A DNA stretch of 64,000 nt from Poa pratensis. Taxonomy: Eukaryota > Streptophyta > Magnoliopsida > Poales > Poaceae. The notes beneath the pieces were generated by a model that saw only the letters and a list, made by a program, of their open reading frames with translations, had not been told where the DNA came from and did not search any database. This document shows, one piece after another, positions 47,178 through 58,590 of the stretch. A program made the translations under genes and the position numbers. The stretch lies in assembly GCA_947311845.1 (NCBI GenBank), contig CAMZMU010000027.1, positions 74,284,860-74,348,859 on the forward strand. The letters run 5' to 3'. Within the stretch, counting starts at the first letter, position 1. The number at the start of each line of letters is the position of its first letter.

Positions 47178-47302
47178 TTTCTGCATGCCCTAAAAAAAAA
47201 GTTCTGCATGCCCTAAAAAAAATTAAGGTTCTGCATTCGCCTCAACTCTGGTCAATTATCGTTTCAGCTATTCGCCTCAACTCTGGTCAATGATCGTTTC
47301 AG
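47178..47302. repeat. Two adjacent short tandem duplications
   Basis: TTCTGCATGCCCTAAAAAAAA is present twice (47179-47200, 47202-47222), and a 32-bp unit starting TTCGCCTCAACTCTGG is present twice (47236-47267, 47271-47302), with one substitution. Likely replication slippage. Confidence 0.7.
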
Positions 47303-48622
47303 TTGTGGAGAGCTTCCTCGACTCTAACTTGCTTCTTTATTTGTGGATTTGCTTATTCTATTTCGTTGGCTTGTGGGTGTTATCAAATTCACACGTGCAA
47401 TTCACTTAGAATGTAGGAAATATGCTTCTCAAAAAACTTCACTTCAATTATTTTTGACTCTCCCCCGCGAAAAAAAAGACTCTTAAAGGTTATTAACTCA
47501 ATGTCACAGGTACCAAATGATGAATACAAAAGAGGGAAATGTGAGAGATAAATGAACAAGCTAAATACTCTCTCCGTCCCTTGTTGGTGGCTTATAATTT
47601 AAACTAGATCATTTAGGCGCGCGTTGCCACGCTCGTCTATAGAAAACTATATAAATATTTGTGAAAATGAAGATAGTAGGGATAGAAGAAAATTGGATTA
47701 TAGTGTCTATTATCAATATCGGTGGTATAGAATTGAATTAATTGACACTTCAGATGATATTGCCATATTGGGACACTCAAAGGCATACTGGTGTATCCCT
47801 ACTGAATGACAATGATATGTTTATGGAACAAGAAGGTGGACATGGTAACGTTGTGAGAGGCTTGGAGCAACACGAATATCTGACAAATATAGAAGAATTC
47901 CACAAAAAAGACGAAGATAGAACAAACCAGTCACATTATATGATCAATATTTGGTATGGGTACACAGAATAAATCAGTAGTTCGTGTTTCACTAAAAAAT
48001 AAATTCAGTTTTTCTAAAGAACACGCACATGAGCGTAGAGAGCATCGCCAGTGGGGTATTAGCATGCTATAAACATTACAATCAGGGACATTAAAGTAAC
48101 CAAGCAGGTGATGGCATGCACAACCAAAAGGAGATGCATATAACACCATAGTAGGCAACATGACTGAGGCCACTTAGTCCAAACTCAGACAGACCTGCGA
48201 GATTGGTGACTCTATTAGTATAACTTTCTCATGAAAAAGTTCGGTAAACCATTTCTTCACAAGTCTGAAGGAGTAGTATTCTATGCCGTGGGAAAATATC
48301 ATTGATGAAAATATAATTGGAATTTAATTGAGAAGTCTGTTTTGGATACATGAAAAAAGCAAGTAAACCCAACCTCATTTACAATAACAATATAAATAGA
48401 TATGTGAAGTGAAACTATATTTAAACTGGACATAAAATAACTCAGGAAAATATATATTACTTCGCTATTTCAGTGCCACAAAAATCAATGAACTAATATG
48501 ATATATAGTCAAAATACTCGCCCAATTTTTTTTTTTTTTAGAATAGACCTGGCAGTTCATTCCATAGACGACATACGTTCTCACAGCCCACACAGAAAAG
48601 CGGGGGTAACTCTAAAGTTCAT

Positions 48623-48765
48623 TGTTGAGTAGATATTTCTGTATAGTACATTAGCGCTTAGGCCCCTCCTCTATTTTATATCTGAGGGTATGGAGGCCTC
48701 CCATTGTACCTATATATGTGTGCTTTGCACCAGAGTAATACAACGCGTGTTACAACTATTCTACA
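48623..48765 (+). repeat. F 5' LTR
   Basis: TGTTGAGTAGATATTTCTG to CTATTCTACA, 143 bp. Differs from the 3' LTR visibly only by one TG unit in a TGTG run. Confidence 0.92.
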
Positions 48766-48776
48766 TGGTATCAGAC
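48766..48776 (+). promoter_or_regulatory. F primer-binding site (initiator tRNA-Met)
   Basis: TGGTATCAGAC directly after the LTR, matching the usual Copia primer site TGGTATCAGAGC except at its end. Confidence 0.85.
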
Positions 48777-48821
48777 ACCTCTCGATCCTAACCCTAGCCG
48801 CCGCAGCGCCGCCTCCCCGCG

Positions 48822-49762
48822 TGTCGTGGTGGTGTCACGGCAGATGCCATGGGTATGGCTTAAGTGTGGGCTCGCTTGGGCGTTGGGGGAACCGGGAGGG
48901 TTGCGCGCCTACGAAGCACGCATGAAGACCAAACAAGAACCTCGCAGGAATCAACAAGAACAAAGCAAACCAAGAACAGCGAAGAACACCACGATGTACC
49001 CTGCTTCGGGGCCCTCTTGTGGAGGTAACACCCCTACTGCAGCTCTAGCCTACTCTCTTATATCTCAAGTGTTTACAAGTACAGAGCGCTCCTTGAGCTG
49101 TATGATGAACAAAGGAACGGGCTCTAGGTAGAAGATGAAGCTTGGGGGGGAAAAGACGCTCACAATCGTCGATCCTCCCCACAGAAGGAGGTGGTGTTGC
49201 CTATATACAGTAACCGAATTACCCTTTTGCCCCTGGCCGCAGAGGACAATGGCATGGACAAGGAGAACAGGACAAACACTGGCCACTGTCACTCAGCCCA
49301 GCTCACCCTCTGTTCACCACAGGCTTATCTTTCCTCTTTGAGCTTAAGGCAGTGTAGACCACAGTAGCCTAGCCACTGCCCCTTTCCCGAATAGGCCGAG
49401 TCAGCGCCTAGGGGCTTGTGACCCGGAAAACCTGTGGCAGCACCTTGCTGTCTTCTGAGCCCCGGTCAGCAACCTTACAGTGCCCGTGACTTTTACTGAC
49501 ATTACTTGGCCCCTGTGCATCATCCGAGTTGCCCTACCCGGGTCCTTCCTGACCGACCCGGATAACTTAGCCGGCTCTTCTTTCCTGGATCCGGTTAAAC
49601 CTCACCGGATCCCCTTTGGTCTTTTCTTTCACTGGCTTGAAGTAGGACTGACCGAATCGCCTTGAGATCCGACCCGGATAACTTAGCCGGCTCTTGATCC
49701 GGTTAGACCTTAACTGCTCATAACTCATCATCTTTGCCCTACCCGGGGGCAGCCCCCCGACA
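48822..49762 (-). repeat. G 3' LTR
   Basis: 941 bp; on the minus strand it starts TGTCGGGGGGCTGCC and ends CCACCACGACA. Differs from 56979-57920 at only a few places I could see. It contains a 24-bp internal repeat starting ACCCGGATAACTTAGCCGG at 49556-49579 and 49672-49695. Confidence 0.9.
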
Positions 49763-50713
49763 GTAGTCCCCGAAGCTGGTGCGGTCCTACGGCATCGGCT
49801 GAAGGGCCGTTCCAGATTCTAAACCAACATCACTAACCGGATCACCTCTAGCTGTCTCCGAATTTTCCGGGACATGTGGCAGGAAAAGCCTGTGCAAAGC
49901 CGTATAACCCGGGTTGTCAGCTCGTTATCCGGATCCACCGGGTATTCGAGTGTGTTTTGACCAGAAGACCACGTCTCCTCGTTTTCTCCGTTGACCGGCA
50001 CATAGGATCCGCTCCACCGCTTCCAATTCTGCGGCGTGGCCACGAGTGCTTGAAATACACGGCCACAGCAGCTGCCACAGAGTTCCGCGACGCAAGGGAT
50101 CTAACCGTGCTCCGGTAACCGCGCGGTAGTGGGGGCAGTTACCGCTGGAGGCTATAAAGAGGGCGCGGTGGTTTTTCCCCTTCTTCTTCCTCTCAACTCT
50201 CACTAACCCGCTCCATCGACGCCGCCGCAACCTCGCCATTAAGGTTGCCGCGCCAGGGACGCACAGCGTACCAGAGCAAGACCATCGGAGCCGCGCCTCG
50301 CGCCCATCTCCGACGTTTCTCCGTCGAACTCCTCCTCGAGCGACTCGCACTGTAAGTTCTTCCTCCTCTCGCCATATCCACCGTGACGAGTTCATACTCT
50401 CGGAATACACACACCTGTTCTTGGTAGATTGATGCGTATCTAAGCCCGTGTTCCTGCCGTAGCACACTCCGCAAATTTTCTGTCCAAGTTCCGCAATAGA
50501 CTGGCCTAGATACACCTGTCCCCGTTGGAGCAGTTCAACCATGTTTTTACCCGTGATTTTCTTTCTTTTTTACCACCGCTGTAGATCTTCCCAACCCTAG
50601 AAACTTGCGGAAAGATGTTTGCGACTTCCAACCGCTTCACCTTCTCCACCGGACCCGGTTAGCCCTACCCGGGATAGGATTAGCCGAGTCACCATAGATC
50701 GGATTCGGCTTTA
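49763..50713 (+). promoter_or_regulatory. G: 3' internal region carrying an antisense promoter and leader
   Basis: No protein on the minus strand. On the plus strand GCTATAAAGA at 50151-50160 is a strong TATA box, followed by a pyrimidine-rich leader (50175-50220) and a GTAAGT donor at 50352. This looks like the promoter and first exon for the plus-strand frame at 50714. The 49763-50150 part shows repeated CCGG-rich motifs and nothing else recognised. Confidence 0.45.
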
Positions 50714-51130
50714 ATGTTATCCGATTCTTCTTTGGTCCCATGGATTCCGAATTTCCTGACCCGGTTATCCGACTCTTTGCTGCAGGACCGATTCGGTTAT
50801 GGCCAAACTTCCCCTGGCCGATGGGAAGGATCTGATGTTACCAAAAATGACTTGGAATGGCTACGAGCCACCCGACGCATAACGCCCCAAGCCATCTGCC
50901 GCCGACCCGGAAAAGAACTGGCACCGGCGCCCGAACCCGGTGAACGCGTGGTATTCATAGCACACTTCGAGCGCGGGCTCGGGTTACCTGCCAGTGACTT
51001 CTTCCGGGCCTTTCTGGACTTCTTCGGATTACAGCTTCACCACCTCCCGGCGAACGCCTTCGTCTCTTTATCAGCTTTCTCTTCCTTCTGCGAAGGCTAT
51101 CTCGGTCTTTGGCCGAGTGTGGATATATGA
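50714..51130 (+). pseudogene. G: antisense ORF, putative gypsy-type transposon protein (PF04195-like)
   Basis: 138 codons on the strand opposite to gag-pol. Residues about 55-135 show the family's pattern: RRPGKELAPAPEPGE, VVFIAHFERGLGLP, FFRAFLDFFGLQLHHL and a CEGYLGL block. Function of the family is unknown; it is carried by Tat/Retand-type elements of grasses. The frame is cut off after LGLWPS, where truncated integrase sequence of the opposite strand begins (about 51110-51130), so most of the family's usual length is missing. An upstream promoter-like region supports independent expression. Confidence 0.65.
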
Positions 51131-52746
51131 GCAGTGGGCCAATAAAATCCATGCCGGAACACTTTAGCCACCAGGGCTCTTGTACTGCAATGATGTCCAC
51201 ATTCACCTTGGTGTATCTCTAGGAGCATCTCCTTGCCCTCTGCTGGCTCCACGCAGCGCTGCAACACCTCGGTTACACTTCTTTTGTATAACTCCTTGTT
51301 GATGATGGTATAAGCCTTGGATCTCCTCTGGACACGCCTAGCCTTGGTCTCATCGCTTGGCAAGCTTCCTTCCTCGATGAACTTCATGATCTCTTCAGCC
51401 CACTCTGGTACTGGATGCAAAGGGAACAAGTGCTCATTTTCTTCCACAGGTTTGGCCGCCATTATCTCTTCTATCAGCTTCTGTCCATTCCCCACAATCC
51501 GGTTAGCATCATCATCTCTACTCCTCTTTCCCAAGACTCGGTTAGCATTTTCCGAATCTGCGTGAGCAGTCCCCGAGTCCGGGCATGCAGTCCCCGGGTC
51601 TTCCTCGATATACTCAACGTCAACATTCATAGGAATAGCTTCGGATTCTTGCTTGGGAATAAAAATCGACTCGGAATCAGGCGACGGTTTGATTGAAGGG
51701 ACCCTTAGATGATTCAAGGATATTCCGGGTGGGATTGCCTCCCTAGACGACCCGAGTTTTGACAGAACATCTGCAGCTTGGTTTTCCAGCCGAGGTATAT
51801 GCTTGTATTCACAGCCTTCAAAAAATCCCGAAATTTTCTGAACATGAAACCGATACAGTGCCATATTGGCATCAAGAGCATCCCAATTTCCAGAAGATTG
51901 CTGTACGACCAAATCCGAATCACCGAAACATTCAATTCGGCGAACGCCGATGTCCCGAGCCACATTAAGCCCATGGATCAGTGCCTCATACTCGGCTACA
52001 TTGTTTGACGCTGAGAAATGAATCTGCAATACATATCGCAATTGATCCTGTTTTGGTGATGTGAGCACCACTCCAGCACCTAGCCCGATTTTGCATTTGG
52101 AACCGTCAAAGTGCAACCTCCAGTAATTGTAATCCGGTTTAGGTGGCTCATATTGCATCTCAGCCCAGTCACAAAGGAAATCCGGCAAAGCCTGAGACTT
52201 GATAGCGTCTCTTCTCTCATAATGCGGTGTGTAAGGAGACACTTCTATCGCCCATTTGGCAACTCGGCCAGTTGCATCTTTGCACCCAATGATCTCCGCA
52301 ATTGGAGCTTCACACACCACTGTAATCGGGTGCTCTTGGAAGTAATGTTTCAATTTCTTGACCGCCAGGTACACACCATATGTCATCTTCTGGTAGTGAG
52401 GATAATTTTGCTTCGAAGTTGAGATCACCTCACTCAAATAGTACACCGGCCTCTGCACGGATTTGCCCTCTTCCTCTCTTTCTACCACAATAACCACACT
52501 TACGACCCGGTTAGTGGCCGCAATGTAAAGCAACATCGGTTCACTCGGCAAAGGTGATGCCAAAACTGGAGCAGTGGACAACATCTTTTTCAACTCATTG
52601 AAAGCCGAATCTGCCTGTGGGGTCCATGTGAACCCGGTGCTCTTTTCATCAATTGATATAAGGGCAAAGCTTTCTCTCCTAACCGACTCACAAACCGGCT
52701 TAATGAGGCTAAGCACCCGGTGAATTTTTGCACATCTTTTAGACAC
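51097..52746 (-). pseudogene. G: RNase H, second RNase H and integrase N-terminus
   Basis: 549 codons open on the minus strand. From the N-terminus: end of the reverse transcriptase connection (FTWTPQADSAFNELKK) and a classical RNase H region (LLLYIAATNR, YYLSEV, YPHYQKM). A second, plant/archaeal-type RNase H follows (LHFDGSKCKIGLGAG at about 220, NNVAEYEALIHGL, GDSDLVVQQ, NQAADVLSKL), then the integrase zinc finger (HQGECGHHC) and FYWPTAH, where homology stops. The dual RNase H is a hallmark of Tat elements. The catalytic integrase domain is absent, so the element cannot insert itself. A frameshift near 52700 separates it from the preceding segment. Confidence 0.85.
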
Positions 52747-53567
52747 TTAGGCAATTTCATGTTTTCTATGGCTCGGATCTTAGCCGGGTTAACTTCAATG
52801 CCTCGGCTTGATACAAGGAAGCCAAGCAACTTTCCAGCCGGGACACCAAAGGTGCATTTATCCGGATTCAATTTCAACCGATATTTTCTCAAGTTCACAA
52901 ATGTCTCCTCGAGATCCCGAGGAGAGTATGTTTCTCTTTAGTTTTGATAACAATATCATCGACATAGACCTGCACATTTTTGCCCATTGGGAGTGTAGCA
53001 TTTCTGCATACATCTCTGATAAGTAGCACCGGCATTTCTCAAACCGAAACACATGACACGATAGCAATACGCCCCATACGGGGTAATAAAAGCAGTCTTT
53101 ATTTGATCTTTAGGGTTCAGTGGTATCTGGTGAAAACCAGAGTACGCATCAATAAAAGACAACAACTCACACCCAGCAGTGGAATCGATCACTTGATCAA
53201 TCCGAGGTAAAGGAAATGGATCCTTCGGACACGCCTTGTTCAGATTGGTGAAGTCTATACACATGCGCCACACCTTGACCACAGCTGGTTCGTCCTTCTT
53301 CTTCTCTACCAGAACCGGATTGGATATCCAGTCTGGATGCAGCACCTCCATAATGAATCCGGCTGCCAGTAGCTTAGCCAGCTCATCGAGCACCACTTTT
53401 CTTCTATCTTCTGAGAGACGCCTAGTCGGTTGCTTAACCGGTTTTACTTCTGGCCTGACAAACAAAGAGTGCTCTGCCAATTCCCTCGGAACACCAGGCA
53501 GGTCCTTAGCCGACCATGCAAAGATATCCCGATTCTCACGGAGGAAATGGCAGAGCGCGCTTTCCTA
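52590..53567 (-). pseudogene. G: reverse transcriptase
   Basis: Starts right after an in-frame UAG (about 53565-53567) that separates it from gag-protease. Palm motifs: RMCIDFTNLNKACPKD, FIDAYSGFHQIPL and CFGLRNAGATYQR. The YVDD catalytic motif (QVYVDDIVIKTK) lies just past a frameshift near 52990. Another frame change near 52900 precedes the thumb/connection region (NPDKCTFGVPAGKLLGF, KFTGCLASLSRFV). It would copy element RNA into DNA in the particle. Catalytic aspartates are present, but the frame is broken at least twice. Confidence 0.85.
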
Positions 53568-56500
53568 TTTCTCGCCCAAACCGGCTCCAATGATGGCCAT
53601 GCGCTCTGGGTTCTCCGGGTCAATGGGGATCTTCTTTGTCTCCTTGGGCACTTCAAAGGTTGCGCCGCCATCCGGATTGGTCATGGCCAGCACGCCTAAC
53701 TGAGCCGACTTCGCCATTGCCACCACCTCGTGCATCTTGCTCTTTTCAGCTTGTATCACCAGTGATTCGGCTAAGTTGGAACCAACTGTAGCACACTGTA
53801 TGGCCTTCTTGTAGTCTCCCGCAACGGTGATAACACCATTCGGGCCAGGCATTTTCATCTTGAGGTAGGCCACATGAGTAGATATCATGAACTTGGCTAA
53901 TGCTGGCCTGCCAAGCAGAGCATGGTATGGGCTTTCCAAATCCACCACCTCGAACTCGAGACTCTCAAGCCTGTGATTGTCCCTGGTACCGAACAACACA
54001 TCTACCCAGATCTTACCCATGGGGGAACAAGATACCCCGGGTACTATGCCATGGAAAGTACAGCTGCTCTGTTGCAACTGATTCGGCGAAATACCCAACT
54101 TGATCATTGTGTCCCGATACATGATGTTTATGGCACTGCCATTGTCGACCAAGACTCGGCTAAATTTCACGTTCAGCTTGGGTCCAACCAAAGTTGGATC
54201 CACCACCAGTGCATAGTTCCCTGGGCTTGGCATGATCCTTGGGTTATCCGCCCTGCTCCAAGTGATCTCCTGCTCAGACCAGTTCAAGTACTTTGGAACT
54301 GCTGGCATCACGGCATTCACCTCCTTTGCTCGTCTCAACTGACTTTTCTTGTCAGTTGGCTCGGTCACGAAAACCACATAACTCTGATGTGCTTCCTTGT
54401 AATCATTCCCAGGGTATCCACCTTGCCTACTTGGGCCATCACCATTGTCACTGCCTCCCATGTTCACCAGGTTAACCGGCTTCGTTGCTGCTGGCCTTGG
54501 AGTTCCAGCGTTGACCGGGGTCGCATTGGCTCCGGTTAGCGGCATGTTTGGCCTGAAATTCGGTCTAGGAGCACCTCTTTGAGGTGGTCCTCTTTGACCT
54601 TCCGCCTGAATGCGGTGATGCCAACTACAGTTCCGGGTCGAATGATTAGCCGGTTTGCGCGGATCGGTGGTGTGATAACAGCAAGGCCCATCTAATCTGG
54701 ACTCAAAAGTCAGAGGTGGACTTGGTCCCTCCCACACTTTCTTCGGCCAAGCACCTTGATTCGGCCTCCAAGCTGGACCATCAGTTTTCTGCCTCTGCGC
54801 ATCTCCTCCACCGGGTTGATCCATGTTTACCGCAGCAACTTGATCAGAACCGTATCTGTAATCCGGATCTCTTCTCTTGTAACCGAATTCATGTCGGTCA
54901 CTAGGCCTTAATGGTCCAACTCGGTTATTAACTGGTTGCCTCCTGTTTGCTCCCACTGCATCCAATGCGGGCTGTGTTGGATCACCCAGCGCATACGTGT
55001 CTGCTATCCGGATCATATCTGCCAGGGTTTTCGGCATATCTCTTTGGAGTTTCTGCCAAAGTGGTGTACCATGCCTGCATCCCTGTGCAAACCATGAAAT
55101 GGCCTGCTCCTCCACTACACCTTCGCAAGAATTGCGCATGTTGCTCCACCGAGTCAAATACTCTCGGTCTGTCTCCCTCTCTTCCTGCTTGCACGCAGCC
55201 AGGAGCTGAGGTCGGTTTGGCCTCTTGTAGGTGCTGGAGAAGTTGCTGTTAAACGCCTGTTCCAAATCCATCCAACAATTGATACTACCCGGCGGCAAGT
55301 TATTCAACCAGATCCGGGCTGGACCTTCTAACATATGCGGGAGATACCGGACCGCCCATCGGCGATTGCCCCCCGCAATGTGCACTGATGATACATAGTC
55401 CGTCAGCCAATCCTGTGGCTTGGTGCTCCCATTATACGGCTTCGTGTTGCGGCCGAGCTGAAACAAAGGCACACTTGGCTCATTCATTATCCGAGGTCCA
55501 AAGCATGGTGGACCCGGTGGGCCCTGCTCTTCCAGCTTCTCGGACTGGTAGATTCTGTCCAATTTGAGACGCTGATCATCCGGATCCAACATCCGAGGCC
55601 CCAGTCTCGACGCCAGTGCATTGTCATACGTCTGGTATCCGGCTCGCGCCATAGCCGAATTGCCATCGTCATAATGGTAGCCCACCTGGCCACCACTCTG
55701 CTGCTGCACCTGTGCCATCATTTGCTGTCCGGGGTGGCGAGGCGGTTGACCTCGGCCAGCCGAATTCTCCCTTCCAGTACCCGGATTGCCTTGACCACCA
55801 CTGTTTCTGCCTTGTCCGCCTTTTCCTTGGGCTGCAAGTTGCTTGCTTGCGTATACCGCATCATAAGTTTGCAGCTGCTTGCTCTTACCCGAGTTCACAC
55901 TTTGGGCTCGGTCAATCCCAACATGCGGAGAGGACGCTTGCCCCTTAGACTTCTGGCTAGCAGCCCTAACCGAGACAACTACCCGGGAACCACCAGCATC
56001 CGGATTAGCTTTCCTGTAGGCCTCATTCTGCCTGTTGCACACATCCACTAGCTCATTCACTCTCTCCGCCTGCTTGCGCCAAGCATCCCCGGTCAGGTTA
56101 CTTAATTCAGCTCGCGCTGCTGCTGCAGCCCTAAGATTCTTAGCCGGGGAGCTATAAACCGGCTTGCCTGTTCCGGACCTATGACTAGTGGCTTTACTTG
56201 AGCTCGAACCTGCAGCTCTAGCCAACTCGTCGTTGAGGTCCTTGCCTCTGTTACGTAGCTCGGCTTTCTTGCGCGAGCGGTGCACTACAGGAGTAAAGCC
56301 ATCTGTGATACCATTGGCAGCATTGTATTCTCTCAGGTCTCTATCAAACTCTTGCCTAGACTCTATCACTAACCGAGCCTCTTTTTGCAACCTCAGGCGC
56401 TCTGCCTCTAGCTGAGCTACAGTAAGATCAACATTTGCTCCAGGAGCCACTGGCCGAGCTAGCTTTTCCAAGATACCCTCTAAGGAAGCACCCCTGCTTG

Positions 56501-57007
56501 ACGTGCCAAGGGGACCAACCGGATCGGGTTTCTCCTTAGGGAACTTAGCTGTCCGAGTCGGCATGTCATCCGGATCGACTGGCGTGGCCAGCTCCTCTGG
56601 CACGCTCGTGCTGGCACCTCCTTTGCCTGCAGCAGCGTTTGCGGCAGCCACCATGACCTCCACGCTGCTCCCAGGGCGAGCGCTACGCCCTCCGCGAGCT
56701 GCGCGGAAAGAGGAGGATCCGCAGCCACGAGCACCTGCGCCGGGTACTCGCGAACTGGCTCGGTGGCGACGTAGGTGACGAAGCTGCCCAGCGTCATGAG
56801 GAAGCCATCCGCGGGGAAGGGCTTGTTGGAGAAGCACCCCGCGTTGTCGCTGATGAAGTTGAACTCGCCGAGCTTGCACACGAGCCCGGAGAGGACCCGC
56901 TCGCCGGCACCAGTGACGGAGCCCGTCCGGATGGAAACCCCAGCCAACGCCAATGCTTGCCCCACGGTGGGCGCCAACTGTCGTGGTGGTGTCACGGCAG
57001 ATGCCAT
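53565..57007 (-). pseudogene. G: gag and aspartic protease
   Basis: The N-terminal part is in one minus frame (from about 56965, after the primer site) and shifts near 56675 into the long frame; a first ATG there is at 56654. The long frame reads about 1030 codons to UAG: a low-complexity Gly/Gln-rich region, then Retrotrans_gag (WAVRYLPHMLEGPARIWLNN, WMDLEQAFNSNF, RETDREYLTRWSNMRNSCE), a CCYH...HSTRNC zinc-knuckle-like motif, and a protease with LVDNGSAINIMYRDT and HALLGRPALAKF. The long reading frame with no internal stop argues for recent activity. Role: particle formation and processing. Confidence 0.85.
56961..56978 (-). promoter_or_regulatory. G primer-binding site
   Basis: On the minus strand TTGGCGCCCACCGTGGGG directly follows the 5' LTR end. 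This block is common after grass gypsy LTRs; I do not assign the tRNA. Confidence 0.75.
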
Positions 57008-57920
57008 GGGTATGGCTTAAGTGTGGGCTCGCTTGGGCGTTGGGGGAACCGGGGAGGGTTTGCGCGCCTACGAAGCACGCATGAAGACCAAACAAGAACC
57101 TCGCAGGAATCAACAAGAACAAAGCAAACCAAGAACAGCGAAGAACACCACGATGTACCCTGCTTCGGGGCCCTCTTGTGGAGGTAACACCCCTACTGCA
57201 GCTCTAGCCTACTCTCTTATATCTCAAGTGTTTACAAGTACAGAGCGCTCCTTGAGCTGTATGATGAACAAAGGAACGGGCTCTAGGTAGAAGATGAAGC
57301 TTGGGGGGAAATGATGCTCACAATGGTCGATCCTCCCCACAGAAGGAGGTGGTGTTGCCTATATACAGTAACCGAATTACCCTTTTGCCCCTGGCCGCAG
57401 AGGACAATGGCATGGACAAGGAGAACAGGACAAACACTGGCCACTGTCACTCAGCCCAGCTCACCCTCTGTTCACCACAGGCTTATCTTTCCTCTTTGAG
57501 CTTAAGGCAGTGTAGACCACAGTAGCCTAGCCACTGCCCCTTTCCCGAATAGGCCGAGTCAGCGCCTAGGGGCTTGTGACCCGGAAAACCTGTGGCAGCA
57601 CCTTGCTGTCTTCTGAGCCCCGGTCAGTAACCTTACAGTGCCCGTGACTTTTACTGACATTACTTGGCCCCTGTGCATCATCCGAGTTGCCCTACCCGGG
57701 TCCTTCCTGACCGACCCGGATAACTTAGCCGGCTCTTCTTTCCTGGATCCGGTTAAACCTCACCGGATCCCCTTTGGTCTTTTCTTTCACTGGCTTGAAG
57801 TAGGACTGACCGAATCGCCTTGAGATCCGACCCGGATAACTTAGCCGGCTCTTGATCCGGTTAGACCTTAACTGCTCATAACTCATCATCTTTGCCCTAC
57901 CCGGGGGCAGCCCCCCGACA
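56979..57920 (-). repeat. G 5' LTR
   Basis: 942 bp, partner of 48822-49762; next to the primer site, so the 5' LTR of this reverse element. Confidence 0.9.
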
Positions 57921-58083
57921 CCGCGCGCCGCCGCCGCTCCCACCTCGCGCCGCCGCCGCCGCCTCTGCCGCGCCGCCGCGCCTTCCTCCTCTCCTCCCCG
58001 TGCCGCCTCTCTTCTGCCGCGCGTCTCCCCTCCCCCATCCCCAAACCCTATCGCCGCCGCACCGTCAACCCCGTGCCGCCGCC

Positions 58084-58590
58084 ATGTCGTCGATCTCCTC
58101 CGACAATCCCTTCGGCTCCGACGCCTCCGATGGCTCCTCCGCCCCGACTCCCGCGGTTCTCCACGCGGTTCACATCACCGACCACGTCCCCGTCAAGCTC
58201 TCCATCGCCGAGAAGAATCACCACGCCTGGAGGACGTACTTCTACCTCCTCTTCCGTTAGTACCACCTGCGCGACCACGTCGATGGCACCGTCGACCTCT
58301 TCAACCGCCGCGACCCCGACTGGCTCGCCATCGACGCCACCATCATCCGCTGGCTCTTCCTTACCATCTCGCCGGACATCTTCAAGACCGTCGTCCGCGC
58401 GGGTGATGACGCTCGCACGGTGTGGACGAAGATCAACGGGCTCTTCACCGACAACAAGCTCCAGCGGATCGTGTTCCTGCAGCAGGAATTCTTCGGCACG
58501 CCGCAGAATGACCAAACTCTGGACGCCTACTGCCTGCGCCTCAAGGCGATCTCCGACGAGCTCCAGGACCTCGGCTTCAAGATCGGGATG
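58084..58590 (+). pseudogene. F: Copia gag, N-terminal part
   Basis: ATG 58084 opens a short Ser/Pro-rich N-terminus, then the Copia gag (Retrotran_gag/UBN2) region: HHAWRTYFYLLF, an in-frame TAG at 58258-58260, YHLRDHVDGT, TVWTKINGLF and LQQEFFGTPQNDQTLDAYC. The frame is lost near 58590. The 5' leader 57926-58083 is very C-rich. Role: capsid of the virus-like particle. The UAG sits where relatives have a charged residue, so it is most likely a point mutation. Confidence 0.82.

Larger units (their letters stand above)
44601..48622. other. AT-rich intergenic sequence, no supportable gene
   Basis: Scattered short open frames with no family signature. Visible structures are a diverged inverted repeat (44941-44988 versus 46840-46887), small tandem duplications at 47178-47302, a Stowaway-like CTCTCTCCGTCCC at 47569-47581, and poly(A/T) runs at 44830 and 48527. 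The stretch 45640-46130 is C-rich with pyrimidine tracts and could be an old gene leader, but I cannot name it. Confidence 0.5.
48822..57920 (-). mobile_element. G: Tat-type Ty3/gypsy element, internally deleted, nested in the F leader
   Basis: 9099 bp in reverse orientation with a perfect TSD CCGCG (48817-48821, 57921-57925). LTRs at 48822-49762 and 56979-57920. On the minus strand it reads gag, protease, reverse transcriptase, RNase H, a second RNase H and the start of integrase; the integrase core is deleted. A plus-strand open frame of the putative gypsy-type PF04195 family sits between pol and the 3' LTR. The dual RNase H and the antisense frame mark the Tat/Retand group. Confidence 0.9.

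Noticed and set aside
48817..48821. Host gene leader before G (CCGCCGCAGCGCC)
   Set aside because: It is the untranslated leader of Copia F, continuing after G at 57926.
53236..56051. Plus-strand frames up to 205 codons (for example 53922-54539)
   Set aside because: Shadows of G gag-protease-reverse transcriptase on the minus strand.
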